A stretch of 58,653 nucleotides of DNA from Candidatus Electrothrix aarhusensis (lineage in GTDB: Bacteria; Desulfobacterota; Desulfobulbia; Desulfobulbales; Desulfobulbaceae). This document shows, piece by piece, positions 37,761-46,994 of the stretch. The stretch is from assembly GCA_004028505.1 (NCBI GenBank), contig MTKO01000055.1, positions 1-58,653 of the forward strand, written 5' to 3'. The translations under genes were made by a program, and so were the position numbers. The first letter of the stretch is position 1. Each line of letters starts with the position of its first letter. The notes below the pieces were generated by a model. The model did no database searches, was not told the DNA's origin, and worked only from the letters and a program-made list of their open reading frames with translations.

Positions 37761-38876
37761 TTAGGCCATCAGCTCAAGAAAGCGGTCAAAGAGATAGATT
37801 GCGTCATGGGGACCAGGCGCATGCTCCGGATGATATTGCACAGAAAAAGCCGGAAACTCGGTATGACGCATTCCCTCTAGGCTGCCATCATTCAGATTGA
37901 CATGGGTCATCTCAACCTTATCAGGTAGGTTATCCTGATCAACACAAAAACCGTGGTTCTGCGAGGTGATCTCCACCTTGCCGGTCAGCAAATCTTTAAC
38001 CGGCTGATTACCGCCTCGATGGCCGAACTTGAGCTTATAGGTGGAGGCCCCGTAGGCCAGTCCCAATATCTGATGACCAAGACAAATACCAAAGATAGGC
38101 TTCTTGCCCAGAAGCTTGCGAATGTTTTCCACGACGCCGTCTACACCCGCAGGGTCACCAGGACCGTTGGAGAGAAAGATACCGTCGGGATTCAGGGCCA
38201 GCACATCCTCGGCAGAGGTTGTAGCAGGCACCACATGCACAGCACAACCTTTTTCCTTGAGAATCCGCAACTGGTTATACTTGACCCCGAAATCGTAGGC
38301 AACTACTTTGTACTTAGCAGTATCCTCGGCGAAACCAGTATCGAAGCCTGCTCCCGCCACCGGGGCGTTATTCACCCAATTATAGGGAGCTTTGGTTGTG
38401 ACCCTGGCGACCATATCCCGTCCCACCAGTCCCGGCCAGTCCTTGGCCCGCTGCACCAGAGAGGCCTCGTCCAGATCCTCAGTGGAGATAATCGCCTTCA
38501 TCGCACCATGATTACGAATAATTCGGGTCAGCATCCGGGTATCAAACCCGTCAACTCCCAACACACCAAATTTTTTTAAAAATTCAGCCAAGGTGCCGGT
38601 TGCTCTAAAATTACTGGGCACATCCTGATACTCACGCATCAGAAAAGCGCGGGGATGGACGGATGCGGACTCCATGTCCTCATCGTTGACCCCGTAATTA
38701 CCGATCAGGGGATAGGTCATGGTGACCAGCTGGCCAGTATAGGAGGGATCGGTCAAAACCTCCTGATAACCGCTCATGCTGGTATTAAAGACAATTTCGC
38801 CCACTGCTTCTCCGGCTCCGGTAAAGGAGCGACCAATGAGCACGGTGCCATCTTCAAGCGCGATTAATGCTTTCAT
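37761..38876 (-). CDS. carA: Carbamoyl-phosphate synthase small subunit
   Basis: From the ATG at 38876 ([12 protein letters not shown]) the protein has 371 residues, normal for CarA; the frame is open 82 codons further but that part lacks similarity. The N-terminal domain has [17 protein letters not shown]; the class I glutamine amidotransferase has the nucleophile Cys in [14 protein letters not shown] and the His-Glu pair in [12 protein letters not shown]. It hydrolyses glutamine and feeds ammonia to CarB, 77 bases downstream. Confidence 0.96.
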   Translation of the reverse strand: MKALIALEDGTVLIGRSFTGAGEAVGEIVFNTSMSGYQEVLTDPSYTGQLVTMTYPLIGNYGVNDEDMESASVHPRAFLMREYQDVPSNFRATGTLAEFLKKFGVLGVDGFDTRMLTRIIRNHGAMKAIISTEDLDEASLVQRAKDWPGLVGRDMVARVTTKAPYNWVNNAPVAGAGFDTGFAEDTAKYKVVAYDFGVKYNQLRILKEKGCAVHVVPATTSAEDVLALNPDGIFLSNGPGDPAGVDGVVENIRKLLGKKPIFGICLGHQILGLAYGASTYKLKFGHRGGNQPVKDLLTGKVEITSQNHGFCVDQDNLPDKVEMTHVNLNDGSLEGMRHTEFPAFSVQYHPEHAPGPHDAIYLFDRFLELMA

Positions 38877-38982
38877 ATGAAATATATTCTGTAGAGATAG
38901 ACTATGGATTTCGCCTGCGGCGTTTGAGTTCCGACGCTTTTTAACATTCTCTGTATCGCTTTGCAATGAAGATAACGGAAAG

Positions 38983-39582
38983 CTATCCCCGCAACGTTGC
39001 GGCGACCTCCCCCATGCGTATGCCCAAATTCCTGGCCGTGGCAATACCTGTGGTATCGGCTTCATAGCCGTCTGGATGATTGGCCCAGGCAGCACCTCCG
39101 AAATGGTCTCCGTCGCCGACAATGATCATATCATGAATCATCATAGCAGCATGCACAGCTTGGACTGTCAGTTCCTGGCCTCCGTTGCGAGACCCGCCCA
39201 CTGCGATAACTCCGCCGAGTTTATTTTTAAAAAGAAACCCGTTGCGCCGAAAAAGAACGGTTCTATCAATAAAAGCCTTGGCCCGACTGGTCATACAGCC
39301 CATATAGACCGGGGTTGCCATGATGATCCCGACGACTTCCGGGTCGGCAAGTTTGGGAATGATCGACTGAAAGCCATCATCCTGACTGCATAAGACGCCT
39401 TTTTTGCAGGCATCACAGGCAATACAACCCTGAATTTCTAACGGGGCAAGATCAATCAACTCAACCTCAATGCCGTTTTTAGATGCCTCGCTTGCATTCT
39501 TGATGGCATCAAGGCATTGTTCCAACAGGAATCGGGTGGATTTATTTTTTCTCGGACTTGCTGCTACACCTATAATTTTCAT
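38983..39582 (-). CDS. FMN-dependent flavodoxin-like (iron-sulfur flavoprotein type) reductase
   Basis: The ATG at 39582 ([17 protein letters not shown]) gives 199 residues; an upstream extension of 16 codons looks non-coding. The FMN-phosphate loop is ASPRKNKST, and [19 protein letters not shown] and GGSRNGGQE are flavin-site segments. Cysteines in [14 protein letters not shown] resemble the cluster-binding loop of ISF flavoproteins common in anaerobes. The reaction is unknown; NAD(P)H- or ferredoxin-linked reduction is likely. Confidence 0.85.
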   Translation of the reverse strand: MKIIGVAASPRKNKSTRFLLEQCLDAIKNASEASKNGIEVELIDLAPLEIQGCIACDACKKGVLCSQDDGFQSIIPKLADPEVVGIIMATPVYMGCMTSRAKAFIDRTVLFRRNGFLFKNKLGGVIAVGGSRNGGQELTVQAVHAAMMIHDMIIVGDGDHFGGAAWANHPDGYEADTTGIATARNLGIRMGEVAATLRG

Positions 39583-39707
39583 GGTTGATTTTTCCCTTTT
39601 ATGATCAAGATTATTTTCTTCTGCGCTCAATGCAACTCGTTATCCGATAATCTGACTTCACAGTATATCTTTTCTCTTCTTCTGAACTTTTTCATTCTAT
39701 TGCTGAT

Positions 39708-40058
39708 TTATCTTTCAGTATTAGCGAGCAAATCCAGTTCTTTTGTCAAAGCCAATTTTTCTTTCTCAAGCGACTTTGCTTTTCTTTTATGCGTATTTAT
39801 TTCTCTGGTTATTTTTTTTATCTTATGTTCAAGCTCCTGCTTTTCAAAATGGCTTTTCCCATGTAATTTTATTGCCAAAGCCTCAATTTCTTCTCTGAGC
39901 AACTTATAATATGGATTCCCATGTGCATAATTGATTTTGTACTGAATTTCTCCTGCTTTTATTGCATCAATAATTTCAGCTTCTGTAAGACCGAATTCTT
40001 TACAGGCATTTTTATGACTTAACGTTTTACCTTGTTGAGTCCAGGAAGACTTTGACAT
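39708..40058 (-). CDS. Small protein with HTH-like N-terminus and coiled coil
   Basis: A 116-residue protein. Residues 12-60 (TLSHKNACKEFGLTEAEIID, then YYKLLREEIEAL) resemble an excisionase/MerR-like helix-turn-helix, and residues 65-116 form a Lys/Glu-rich coiled coil. GC content is low. It may bind DNA; the match is weak. It follows the excalibur-domain gene by 33 bases on the same strand. Confidence 0.55.
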   Translation of the reverse strand: MSKSSWTQQGKTLSHKNACKEFGLTEAEIIDAIKAGEIQYKINYAHGNPYYKLLREEIEALAIKLHGKSHFEKQELEHKIKKITREINTHKRKAKSLEKEKLALTKELDLLANTER

Positions 40059-40091
40059 TATCTTTTAATCCTATTTATGTTTAGAAAAAAA

Positions 40092-41000
40092 CTATCTACC
40101 ACACCACTGACGTTCACAGGGAATACCATCATGGTCACCATCCATTTTGGTTCCTGGACAATTCCGTATATAAAACTTAGCCTCAGCACAGGATTTCATT
40201 TCAGAACAATGCTTCTTTCCTTGGCAAGAAAACCTGCTTTTTTCTTGTCTGATTGCCTTTTTTTCCACAGACCTTGCCACCGGTTGTCTCTTGTGTTCTT
40301 TGCTGCGGCGCACCCTTTTTTCATCAAAAAGATACACTCCGGAAAACGCGAGTAGCACGCCAACAACGGACAACATAAAGGGCTTTGCAGCAGACCGCCA
40401 ATGGAGGAAAAGAAAAAACAAGGAGACAAAGGGAAGCAGGAGGCAACCAAGTCCCCAGAGAATATGAACCCGAAAGGCAGCGACAATGAGCCAGAAGAGT
40501 CCAGCAAGAACAAGGAAAGCTCCAATGAGGGGAAGAAAGAGATGCAATACGCCGCTCAGGCCGTATTTTTGATACTGTTTTTCACCGAGCTTTTGAAGAT
40601 CTGCAAACGATTCAACGGACTTTAACTTACGAATAAGATAGCCGACCTTGCTCCGCTCTATCTGCTCAAAGGTTTCTTCATAGTCTCTATTGCTTTGATT
40701 TGACGCATTGATCTTTGCAATCGCACCGGGAGTGAACCTGTTGATAAATTCAATTTTCCCCTTATCGACAATCTGAACGCCTTCCACCGTACTGAGATCG
40801 TAACTGATAACCTGATTCTGCTCAATACATGCGATGTTATTCTCTCTTATTTGGACGGAGTCACAATGTTTTTCTCCATTGCCTCCGTCAACTGACAGGT
40901 AAAATGCTGTCGCCTTGGATATTGAGGTATGCAGTAACGAAACAAGAATCAATATGACAAGAAGACAGCCAGCTTTTTTTTCTGTGATTTGAATACGCAT
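40092..41000 (-). CDS. Membrane protein with C-terminal excalibur calcium-binding domain
   Basis: A 302-residue protein: an N-terminal hydrophobic segment (residues 11-30, signal or anchor), an extracytoplasmic part, three hydrophobic helices between about 150 and 225, a basic stretch, and a C-terminal excalibur domain with the Cys pattern in SCQGKKHCSEMKSC and the Ca site DGDHDGIPCE. Excalibur domains bind calcium in surface and DNA-uptake proteins. The function is not known. Confidence 0.75.
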   Translation of the reverse strand: MRIQITEKKAGCLLVILILVSLLHTSISKATAFYLSVDGGNGEKHCDSVQIRENNIACIEQNQVISYDLSTVEGVQIVDKGKIEFINRFTPGAIAKINASNQSNRDYEETFEQIERSKVGYLIRKLKSVESFADLQKLGEKQYQKYGLSGVLHLFLPLIGAFLVLAGLFWLIVAAFRVHILWGLGCLLLPFVSLFFLFLHWRSAAKPFMLSVVGVLLAFSGVYLFDEKRVRRSKEHKRQPVARSVEKKAIRQEKSRFSCQGKKHCSEMKSCAEAKFYIRNCPGTKMDGDHDGIPCERQWCGR

Positions 41001-41027
41001 AAAATAAGATTTTTTTATTAAACAGGA

Positions 41028-42427
41028 TCATCCTTGACCTTTGATCACCCGTAAAACCATCTCCGCCTGCCGCCTTGCTGCTCCCTGCTGAGTCTGCGCA
41101 AGCTGCACTGCTGCCTGACAGGCCTGTTCATAGGGCGGTGAACCAAGAGGATACTCCAGCAAACAATCAGCTAACTCATCAGGCGAACCCGCCTGAATAC
41201 CTGCACCGCCTGACAGTACCAAATCCACTGCATCCTGAAAATCTTGCATAAAGGGACCGAAAAATACTGGCTTCCCTTGGGCGATGGGCTCCATAATATT
41301 ATGTCCCCCCTTATGAACAAGACTGGCCCCGCAAAAAATATAATCGCCCGCAGCATACAGATGGGCGAGCTCACCTATGCTGTCCAACAAAATAATATTC
41401 TCTTGGCGCTCCTTGGTGGAGCCCCGAGAACCCTGCGTGCATTGCGAAAACAGCTGATAGCCGAGTCCTGCTTGATCCAGCAAGGCCATCACCTCCGGCA
41501 AACGCTCTAAATGGCGCGGTGCAATAATCCACAGGAGTCTGCCCGAGTATTTTTCTTGTAATCGACGAAAGACGGAAAGAAGAAGTTTTTCTTCGCCTGT
41601 GCGGGTTGAACCACAGATGAAAACAACGTCATCTGGCTGAATCCCAAGAAGTCGAACGTAATCTTTCCTGCCCTGTTCCGCTGAATTCGTTCCCGATTTT
41701 TGCGGTTCTTGCGGATTTTGAGGCATGAGGTCGTACTTTACATCGTACTTCATATTGCCGCAGACCTGAATGCGCTCGGCAGGCACTCCGAGATGATGAA
41801 AACGTTCTTTGTCCTGTTCCCGAATCACTGCGACAGCTAAAAAACCGGCAAGAAATGCCCCTACAGTACCTTTTATTCGCAGATATTGCTGAAAGGATTG
41901 CTCGGAAATCCGACCGTTGAGAAGCAGCATAGGCACCCCGGCCTTGCGCATCTTTGTCAGCATGACCGGCCAGAATTCTGTTTCCAGACAAATATAAAGA
42001 TCCGGCTGGAGAATCTTGAGAGCCCTGTCAACAACTTGGGGCACATCCAGGGGAGCCAACTCACAACGAACCTGGGCAGGCAGCAAAGTCCGGGCAACTG
42101 CCCTTCCCTGCCGAGTCATGGTGGTTAGAAAAATTTCAGCATCAGGTAAGGTATCAACCAGAACCGCAATAAGGCTCGCGCCGCCTGAACTTCCCCGACA
42201 GAGGCTGCATGTATCCAGATCAGCTGTGGAGGTTTCGACGCTGCTGACTGATCAATATCAGGGTAATGCCCGAATCGTTGAGAGAGCTGCCAATTGGGCA
42301 AAAGACGCTCAAGGAGCGGTGACGCCATAACGAGCAGAGGATAAAAAGCTGCTCCGGTTATCCGATAGAAATTGTACAGCACAGAGTGTCCTTGTCTTTC
42401 CCGGTCCGAAAAAACTTCGTTTTTCAA
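41028..42427 (-). pseudogene. waaA: 3-deoxy-D-manno-octulosonic acid (Kdo) transferase, interrupted by a one-base frameshift
   Basis: Frame one (42427-42125) has the WaaA N-terminus with IWIHAASVGEVQAARAL; frame two (42119-41028) starts MTRQGRAVARTL and holds LYICLETEFWPVMLTKMRKAG, FICGSTRTGEE and GASLVHKGGHNIMEPIA. The bases between them read AVLVDTLPDAEIFLTT in the second frame. One added base near 42170-42175 (CC to CCC) gives ARALIAVLVDTLPDAE. The joined protein, about 466 residues, is a GT30 enzyme that adds Kdo to lipid IVA in the inner membrane. WaaA is essential in most Gram-negative bacteria, so an error in the sequence is the likely cause. Confidence 0.92.
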
Positions 42428-42717
42428 AGGAGAACCGTTTTTTGCTATCTTTTCGTAAAACTGCTTATTTAAACAAGATTACCCCTCCTCGTCAAGGAGG
42501 AAGAAAGCACAACCATAAAAAAGAAATACTTCGGTTTTTCTTGACAACTGCTGCCATGTTTTGTTAGCAACCCTATACAGTTTCTCTGTTCAGGCGGACT
42601 CATTCGCTCCTGTCCTTTTTCTTCTGGTAACATTTGAAGTAACAGAACGAGGCAGGGCCTATAACATCACCTGGGCAAAGCAAAAATACTACATTATATC
42701 TGCTGTTGGAGGCGTCC

Positions 42718-43800
42718 ATGCACAAACTGCTCGCAAATCGTTATATCATTCCCATTATCTTGTCGGCATTGTTTGTTTTTATACAACAGCCTGTTTCAGC
42801 AACAACCGAACAAGGGGAAGCCCCTCAGAAAACCAAGGAAAAAAACATGGAAGACGGATTATACGCAAAGATAAGCACACCCAAGGGAGATATTCTTCTC
42901 AATTTGTATTATGATAAGGCTCCGTTGACAGTCATTAATTTTGTCGGTCTGGCCGAAGGCACAGTGATCTACGGGGGTGCGGAAAAACCCACTGGAATCC
43001 GTTTCTATGACGGCTTAAAATTTCACAGGGTCATCAAGGACTTCATGATTCAGGGCGGCTGTCCGCTGGGTACTGGAACTGGAGGCCCTGGTTACACCTT
43101 TGCTGATGAATTTGATCCAGAACTGCGTTTCACTGGTCCCGGTGTTTTGGCTATGGCTAATGCCGGACCGGGCACCAACGGGTCCCAGTTTTTTATCACC
43201 CATGTTGCGACCCCACACCTGAACGGAAAACATACAATTTTCGGCCATGTGGTTGAAGGCCAGGATGTTGTTGACAGCATTGCTCAGAACGATGCGATTA
43301 AAAGTGTCGAGATTATTCGGGTCGGTGAGAAAGCGGAGAACTTCAAGACTGACCAGGAAGCCTTTGATCAAAAGCAGGGAAAACTGAGCAAGAATCGGGG
43401 GAATGCTGAGGCCGATGAGAAGAAAAAGGTCATCAAGATGATCAAGCAGAAATGGCCTGGCGTCCATTTCAGCAATTCTGGCCTCTACTGGGTCGTGAAC
43501 CAGGAAGGCACCGGAGATAAACCGGCTCAGGGAACTATGATCAGTGCCCATTATGCTGGTCGCCTTCTTTCCAATAATCAGAAATTCGATAGCTCCTATG
43601 ATCGTGGTGAACCTCTTCAGTTTGAAGTCGGCGTGGGCAGAGTAATTAAGGGGTGGGACCAAGCCCTTTCCAATATGCGCAAAGGAGAAAAACGGACCCT
43701 GATTATCCCGCCGGAATTGGCGTACGGATCACGCGGAGCAGGCGGCGTTATTCCGCCCGATGCCTGGTTGGTCTTTGATGTAGAACTGGTTGATTTCTGA
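42718..43800 (+). CDS. Cyclophilin-FKBP fusion peptidyl-prolyl isomerase
   Basis: The ATG at 42718 follows a GGAGG ribosome site and gives 360 residues. A signal peptide (about residues 1-29) is followed by a cyclophilin domain (about 48-200; [36 protein letters not shown]) and an FKBP domain (about 255-360; [42 protein letters not shown]). Both catalyse proline isomerisation, here probably in the periplasm. Fusion of the two folds in one chain is uncommon but known. It is divergent from waaA. Confidence 0.9.
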   Translation: MHKLLANRYIIPIILSALFVFIQQPVSATTEQGEAPQKTKEKNMEDGLYAKISTPKGDILLNLYYDKAPLTVINFVGLAEGTVIYGGAEKPTGIRFYDGLKFHRVIKDFMIQGGCPLGTGTGGPGYTFADEFDPELRFTGPGVLAMANAGPGTNGSQFFITHVATPHLNGKHTIFGHVVEGQDVVDSIAQNDAIKSVEIIRVGEKAENFKTDQEAFDQKQGKLSKNRGNAEADEKKKVIKMIKQKWPGVHFSNSGLYWVVNQEGTGDKPAQGTMISAHYAGRLLSNNQKFDSSYDRGEPLQFEVGVGRVIKGWDQALSNMRKGEKRTLIIPPELAYGSRGAGGVIPPDAWLVFDVELVDF

Positions 43801-43822
43801 TCTAAAAAATTATTTTTATTTT

Positions 43823-43853
43823 GAGCCCCCTGCCTTTTGCTGGCAGGGGGCTC
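43823..43853. terminator. Strong stem-loop between the isomerase and stress-protein genes
   Basis: GAGCCCCCTGCC and GGCAGGGGGCTC pair perfectly (12 bp) around a 7-base loop. There is no T run after it on the plus strand, so rho-independent action is uncertain; it may weaken read-through or stabilise the upstream mRNA. Confidence 0.6.
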
Positions 43854-43871
43854 ACTACTGAGGACAACACC

Positions 43872-44366
43872 ATGCAGGAAATTCAAACCATTATCACCCC
43901 TATTGATTTTTCCGATAACGCCGAGATGATAGCGGAATCAGCCGCATACACAGCAGGTAAATTCGGTGCTGAACTGCATCTGATTTTTGTGGTCCAGAAT
44001 TTCGAGGACTATTCCGGCTTTTTTGTTCCACCTGTCAATCTGCCCAACTTGGAAGAAGAACTACTGAAATCCGCACAACAGCGGATGGATGAATTTATCG
44101 CTGACAAAAAAGAAAAATATATGGAAGCAGGCGCAGCAGCTGTCCATAGTAAAGTCCTGACCGGAGACGTAAGCGAAGAAATTCTTCAGCATGCCAATGA
44201 TATCGCTTGCGACCTCATCGTTATGGGAACCCACGGTTACAAAGGACTTGAGCGGATAATGTTTGGTAGCGTGGCCGACAAGGTTGTGAAAAACGCCTGT
44301 TGTCCGGTTATGACCATCAATCCGTACCGTCAGGTCTGCGAGGATACAGAGGATAAAAAAAAATGA
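43872..44366 (+). CDS. Universal stress protein (UspA family)
   Basis: The ATG at 43872 (MQEIQTIITPIDFSDNAE) gives 164 residues; a longer frame would start inside the stem-loop. The nucleotide-binding pattern is clear: ITPIDFS at the start and VMGTHGYKGLERIMFGSVADKVVKNACCPVM split as the family G-2X-G-9X-G(S) motif near the end. It probably binds ATP and acts in stress tolerance. The ribosome site GAGGA lies just upstream. Confidence 0.92.
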   Translation: MQEIQTIITPIDFSDNAEMIAESAAYTAGKFGAELHLIFVVQNFEDYSGFFVPPVNLPNLEEELLKSAQQRMDEFIADKKEKYMEAGAAAVHSKVLTGDVSEEILQHANDIACDLIVMGTHGYKGLERIMFGSVADKVVKNACCPVMTINPYRQVCEDTEDKKK

Positions 44367-44370
44367 GAAT

Positions 44371-44401
44371 GTAGGGGGCGGTTCGCGAACCGCCCCTGCA
44401 T
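44371..44401. repeat. REP-like GC-rich palindrome
   Basis: GGGGCGGTTCG and CGAACCGCCCC form a perfect 22-bp palindrome, extended by TGTAG and CTGCA arms. Similar GTAGGGGCGGTTCGCGAACC palindromes are, from memory, scattered in many environmental genomes. It sits between the convergent usp and trmFO genes and could also serve as a terminator stem. Confidence 0.7.
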
Positions 44402-44412
44402 CTTCTGTGGGG

Positions 44413-45728
44413 CTACAGCTTCTGCCGCCATTCCTCCAGCAAGCGTAAAGCTTGCTCCGCCCTGACTCCCCCTCGATCCCGCTTCCGCATTTTTTTCTCC
44501 AGCGGAGGGAAAAGCCCAAAATTAACATTGGACGGTTGAAAATGTTTGGGATCTGTTCCCGTAAGATGATTGATTAAAGCACCGAGTGCTGTGGCCGCAG
44601 GCGGAGGAATCATCGGCTTCTCTGCCAGGAAACGCGAGGCGTTGATACCTGCTAACAAACCCATAGCGGTGGACTCCACATATCCCTCCACCCCGGAAAG
44701 CTGACCAGCTAAAAAAAGACCGGGCCGCTTTTTCATCTGCAAAGAGGCATCCAGCAGCTCCGGAGCACAGATAAAGGTATTGCGGTGAATGGAACCGAGT
44801 CGGACAAACTCAGCTTTTTCCAAACCGGGAATGGTGCGAAAGACTCGCTTCTGTTCAGGATAGGTGAGTTTGGTCTGAAAACCCACAAGGTTATACATGG
44901 TCTTGTCGCGATTTTCCGCCCGCAACTGGACAACGGCATGGGCCTTTTCTCCGGTCTCTGGATGATCAAGCCCCACCGGTTTCATAGGGCCAAAGCGCAG
45001 GGTTTCCTGTCCCCGCTCGCACATCACCTCGATGGGCAAACAGCCCTCAAAATACTTGGTCTTTTCAAAAGATTTGAGCGGCACGCTTTTTGCTGATCCC
45101 AGCAGAGCAATAAAATCCAAATACTGCTCCTCGGACATGGGGCAGTTCAGGTAATCCCCCGGTCCTTCATCATCCAACGGGATTTCTGATAAATGATGTC
45201 CATATCCAGAGAGTCCGCTGCCACAATAGGAGCAATGGCATCATAGAAGGCGAGATGCTGTTCGCCAGTCAATTCGACCAAAGCAGCGGTCATGGCCTCG
45301 GAAGTCAGGGGACCAGTAGCCAGAATGACGGGACAATTCGTTTCTGGTAATTCTGGCAAACTGGTCACCTCTTCCCGAATAACCGTAATGCCGGGATGTT
45401 CCTCCACAGCTTGCGAAATAAAAGCAGCAAACTCCTGCCGATCCACGGCCAAGGCCGATCCCGCTGGCACAGCGGTAGCTTCTGCTGCCCGCATAATCAG
45501 CGAATCAAAGCGTCGCATTTCTTCTTTCAGCAGGCCCACAGCAGAATTTTGGGCATTTGAGCGCAGTGAGTTAGAGCAGACCAGCTCACCTAGCAGCTCT
45601 GATTCATGGGCCGGGCTGAAACGAGTCGGTTTCATTTCATAGAGTTCTACTGCACAGCCGCGTTCAGCAGCCTGCCACGCAGCCTCGCAGCCAGCTAGGC
45701 CACCGCCGATTATTTGTATTTTTGACAT
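44413..45728 (-). pseudogene. trmFO: tRNA (uracil-54-C5) methyltransferase TrmFO, interrupted by a one-base frameshift
   Basis: Frame one (45728-45147) has the FAD-binding IIGGGLAGCEAAW, the CSNSLRSN motif and ends with [12 protein letters not shown]; frame two (45177-44413) begins [13 protein letters not shown] and has [19 protein letters not shown]. One added G at 45174-45175 restores [16 protein letters not shown], the family sequence. The joined protein of about 438 residues is normal for TrmFO, which makes ribothymidine 54 in tRNA using methylene-tetrahydrofolate and FAD. The short overlap of the two frames is an artefact of the shift. Confidence 0.94.
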
Positions 45729-46127
45729 ATTTTATGCGTGATTGAATATCGCCCGAAATTTTTCAAGAGTGAATTATGATAGAGAATCTTTGGGAGGAAT
45801 ATCTAACAATATTAACTCGGCAAAACAAGAAGAATCTGCCGCCTGGAACTGCTGCACCTTCCTGAGCTCCCTGAGACACTCTTTTTCCTTAGATTGACCG
45901 AAACAGCAAGAAATGAATGGAAGAACCAACATGATTTGACAGAAGAACTTTTTTTTGATAATCAGTCTTGAATACGATTTTTCTCTTTATGGTAATAAAC
46001 AGACCGTCACCAGCTCCAAGCTCCATTTTGCTTTCAGGATATATGTTATAAGGCATATTCTCGGCGCAATAGAACAAGTGGACAAGTACGCATTATAACT
46101 TTTTATCTTTTTATCCATACACAACCC
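45729..46127. other. Divergent intergenic region between trmFO and coaX
   Basis: A 399-base AT-rich gap that must hold promoters for both flanking genes. Short frames (for example a 62-codon one on the minus strand) lack ribosome sites and family likeness. No RNA fold was recognised. Confidence 0.4.
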
Positions 46128-46952
46128 ATGCTCCTCACTGTCGATGTAGGAAACTCACACACTGTCAGCGGTGTATTCTATGGTCAAAACCTGCTTCATC
46201 AATGGCGGTTAAAATCAGACCGGGACAAGACAGCTGATGAGCTGGCCATCCGCTATCACTCCCTCTTCCAGATGGATGGGATTGACAAAGAGGACATTAC
46301 GGCGTTCATTGTGAGCTCGGTTGTTCCCACTTTAGAAACCAGCTGGCTGAATTTTGCAGAAAAATATCTTACAGGCTGTATTACACCGCCTATGGCTGTT
46401 TCCCACAAGACAGACACCGGTATTATTATCCGAACAGAAAGCCCTGCTGAAGTCGGTGCAGATAGGATTGTCAATGCAGTAGCAGCCTGGGATTACTTTA
46501 AAACAGCCTTGATCGCGATTGACTTCGGCACGGCCATCACCTTTGACTGTGTGAGCAGGAAAGGGGAATATCTCGGAGGCACTATTCATCCGGGTATCGG
46601 CATATCCCTTGATGCCCTTGCTGGAAAAACAGCTAAACTGCCCCGGATAGATCTGAATCGAAAACCCGTTCCGGTTATCGGCACCAATACGGTTGATGCG
46701 ATCAGTTCTGGAATGCTGCACGGTTTCGGCGGCATGATTGATCGTATGACCAGTCTCCTGCTCAAAGAAATGCAACAGGATGATAAGGATGAGGAGATCA
46801 ATATCATCGCCACTGGCGGCATGGCAGAAATGATCGCTCCGTACTGTTCCTCTATCAAGACTATTGATCCGCTCCTGACCTTAACCGGCCTACGCCTTAT
46901 CCATGAGTTGAGCTTCACTCTTAACCCTGACTGGCCTACGCCTTATCCATAA
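46128..46952 (+). CDS. coaX: Type III pantothenate kinase
   Basis: A 274-residue kinase of the ASKHA fold with the family motifs MLLTVDVGNSHTVSGVF, AEVGADRIVNAVAA and ALIAIDFGTAITFDC. It phosphorylates pantothenate with ATP in the first step of coenzyme A synthesis. The C-terminal tail after GLRLIHE is unusual: an 18-bp DNA repeat (46887-46904 and 46933-46950) makes the last residues read WPTPYP. The next gene follows after 42 bases. Confidence 0.93.
   Translation: MLLTVDVGNSHTVSGVFYGQNLLHQWRLKSDRDKTADELAIRYHSLFQMDGIDKEDITAFIVSSVVPTLETSWLNFAEKYLTGCITPPMAVSHKTDTGIIIRTESPAEVGADRIVNAVAAWDYFKTALIAIDFGTAITFDCVSRKGEYLGGTIHPGIGISLDALAGKTAKLPRIDLNRKPVPVIGTNTVDAISSGMLHGFGGMIDRMTSLLLKEMQQDDKDEEINIIATGGMAEMIAPYCSSIKTIDPLLTLTGLRLIHELSFTLNPDWPTPYP
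46887..46950. repeat. 18-bp direct repeat at the coaX 3' end
   Basis: GGCCTACGCCTTATCCAT occurs at 46887-46904 and again, exactly, at 46933-46950, read in different frames of the same gene. CTTAACC is also shared just before each copy. Confidence 0.9.
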
Positions 46953-46994
46953 TATGATCGCCTATAAACCGTCTGCTCCGAGGATTGTACTGTA

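Noticed and set aside
45889-46077. A 62-codon minus-strand frame between trmFO and coaX
   Set aside because: It lies in an AT-rich divergent promoter region and shows no coding signs.
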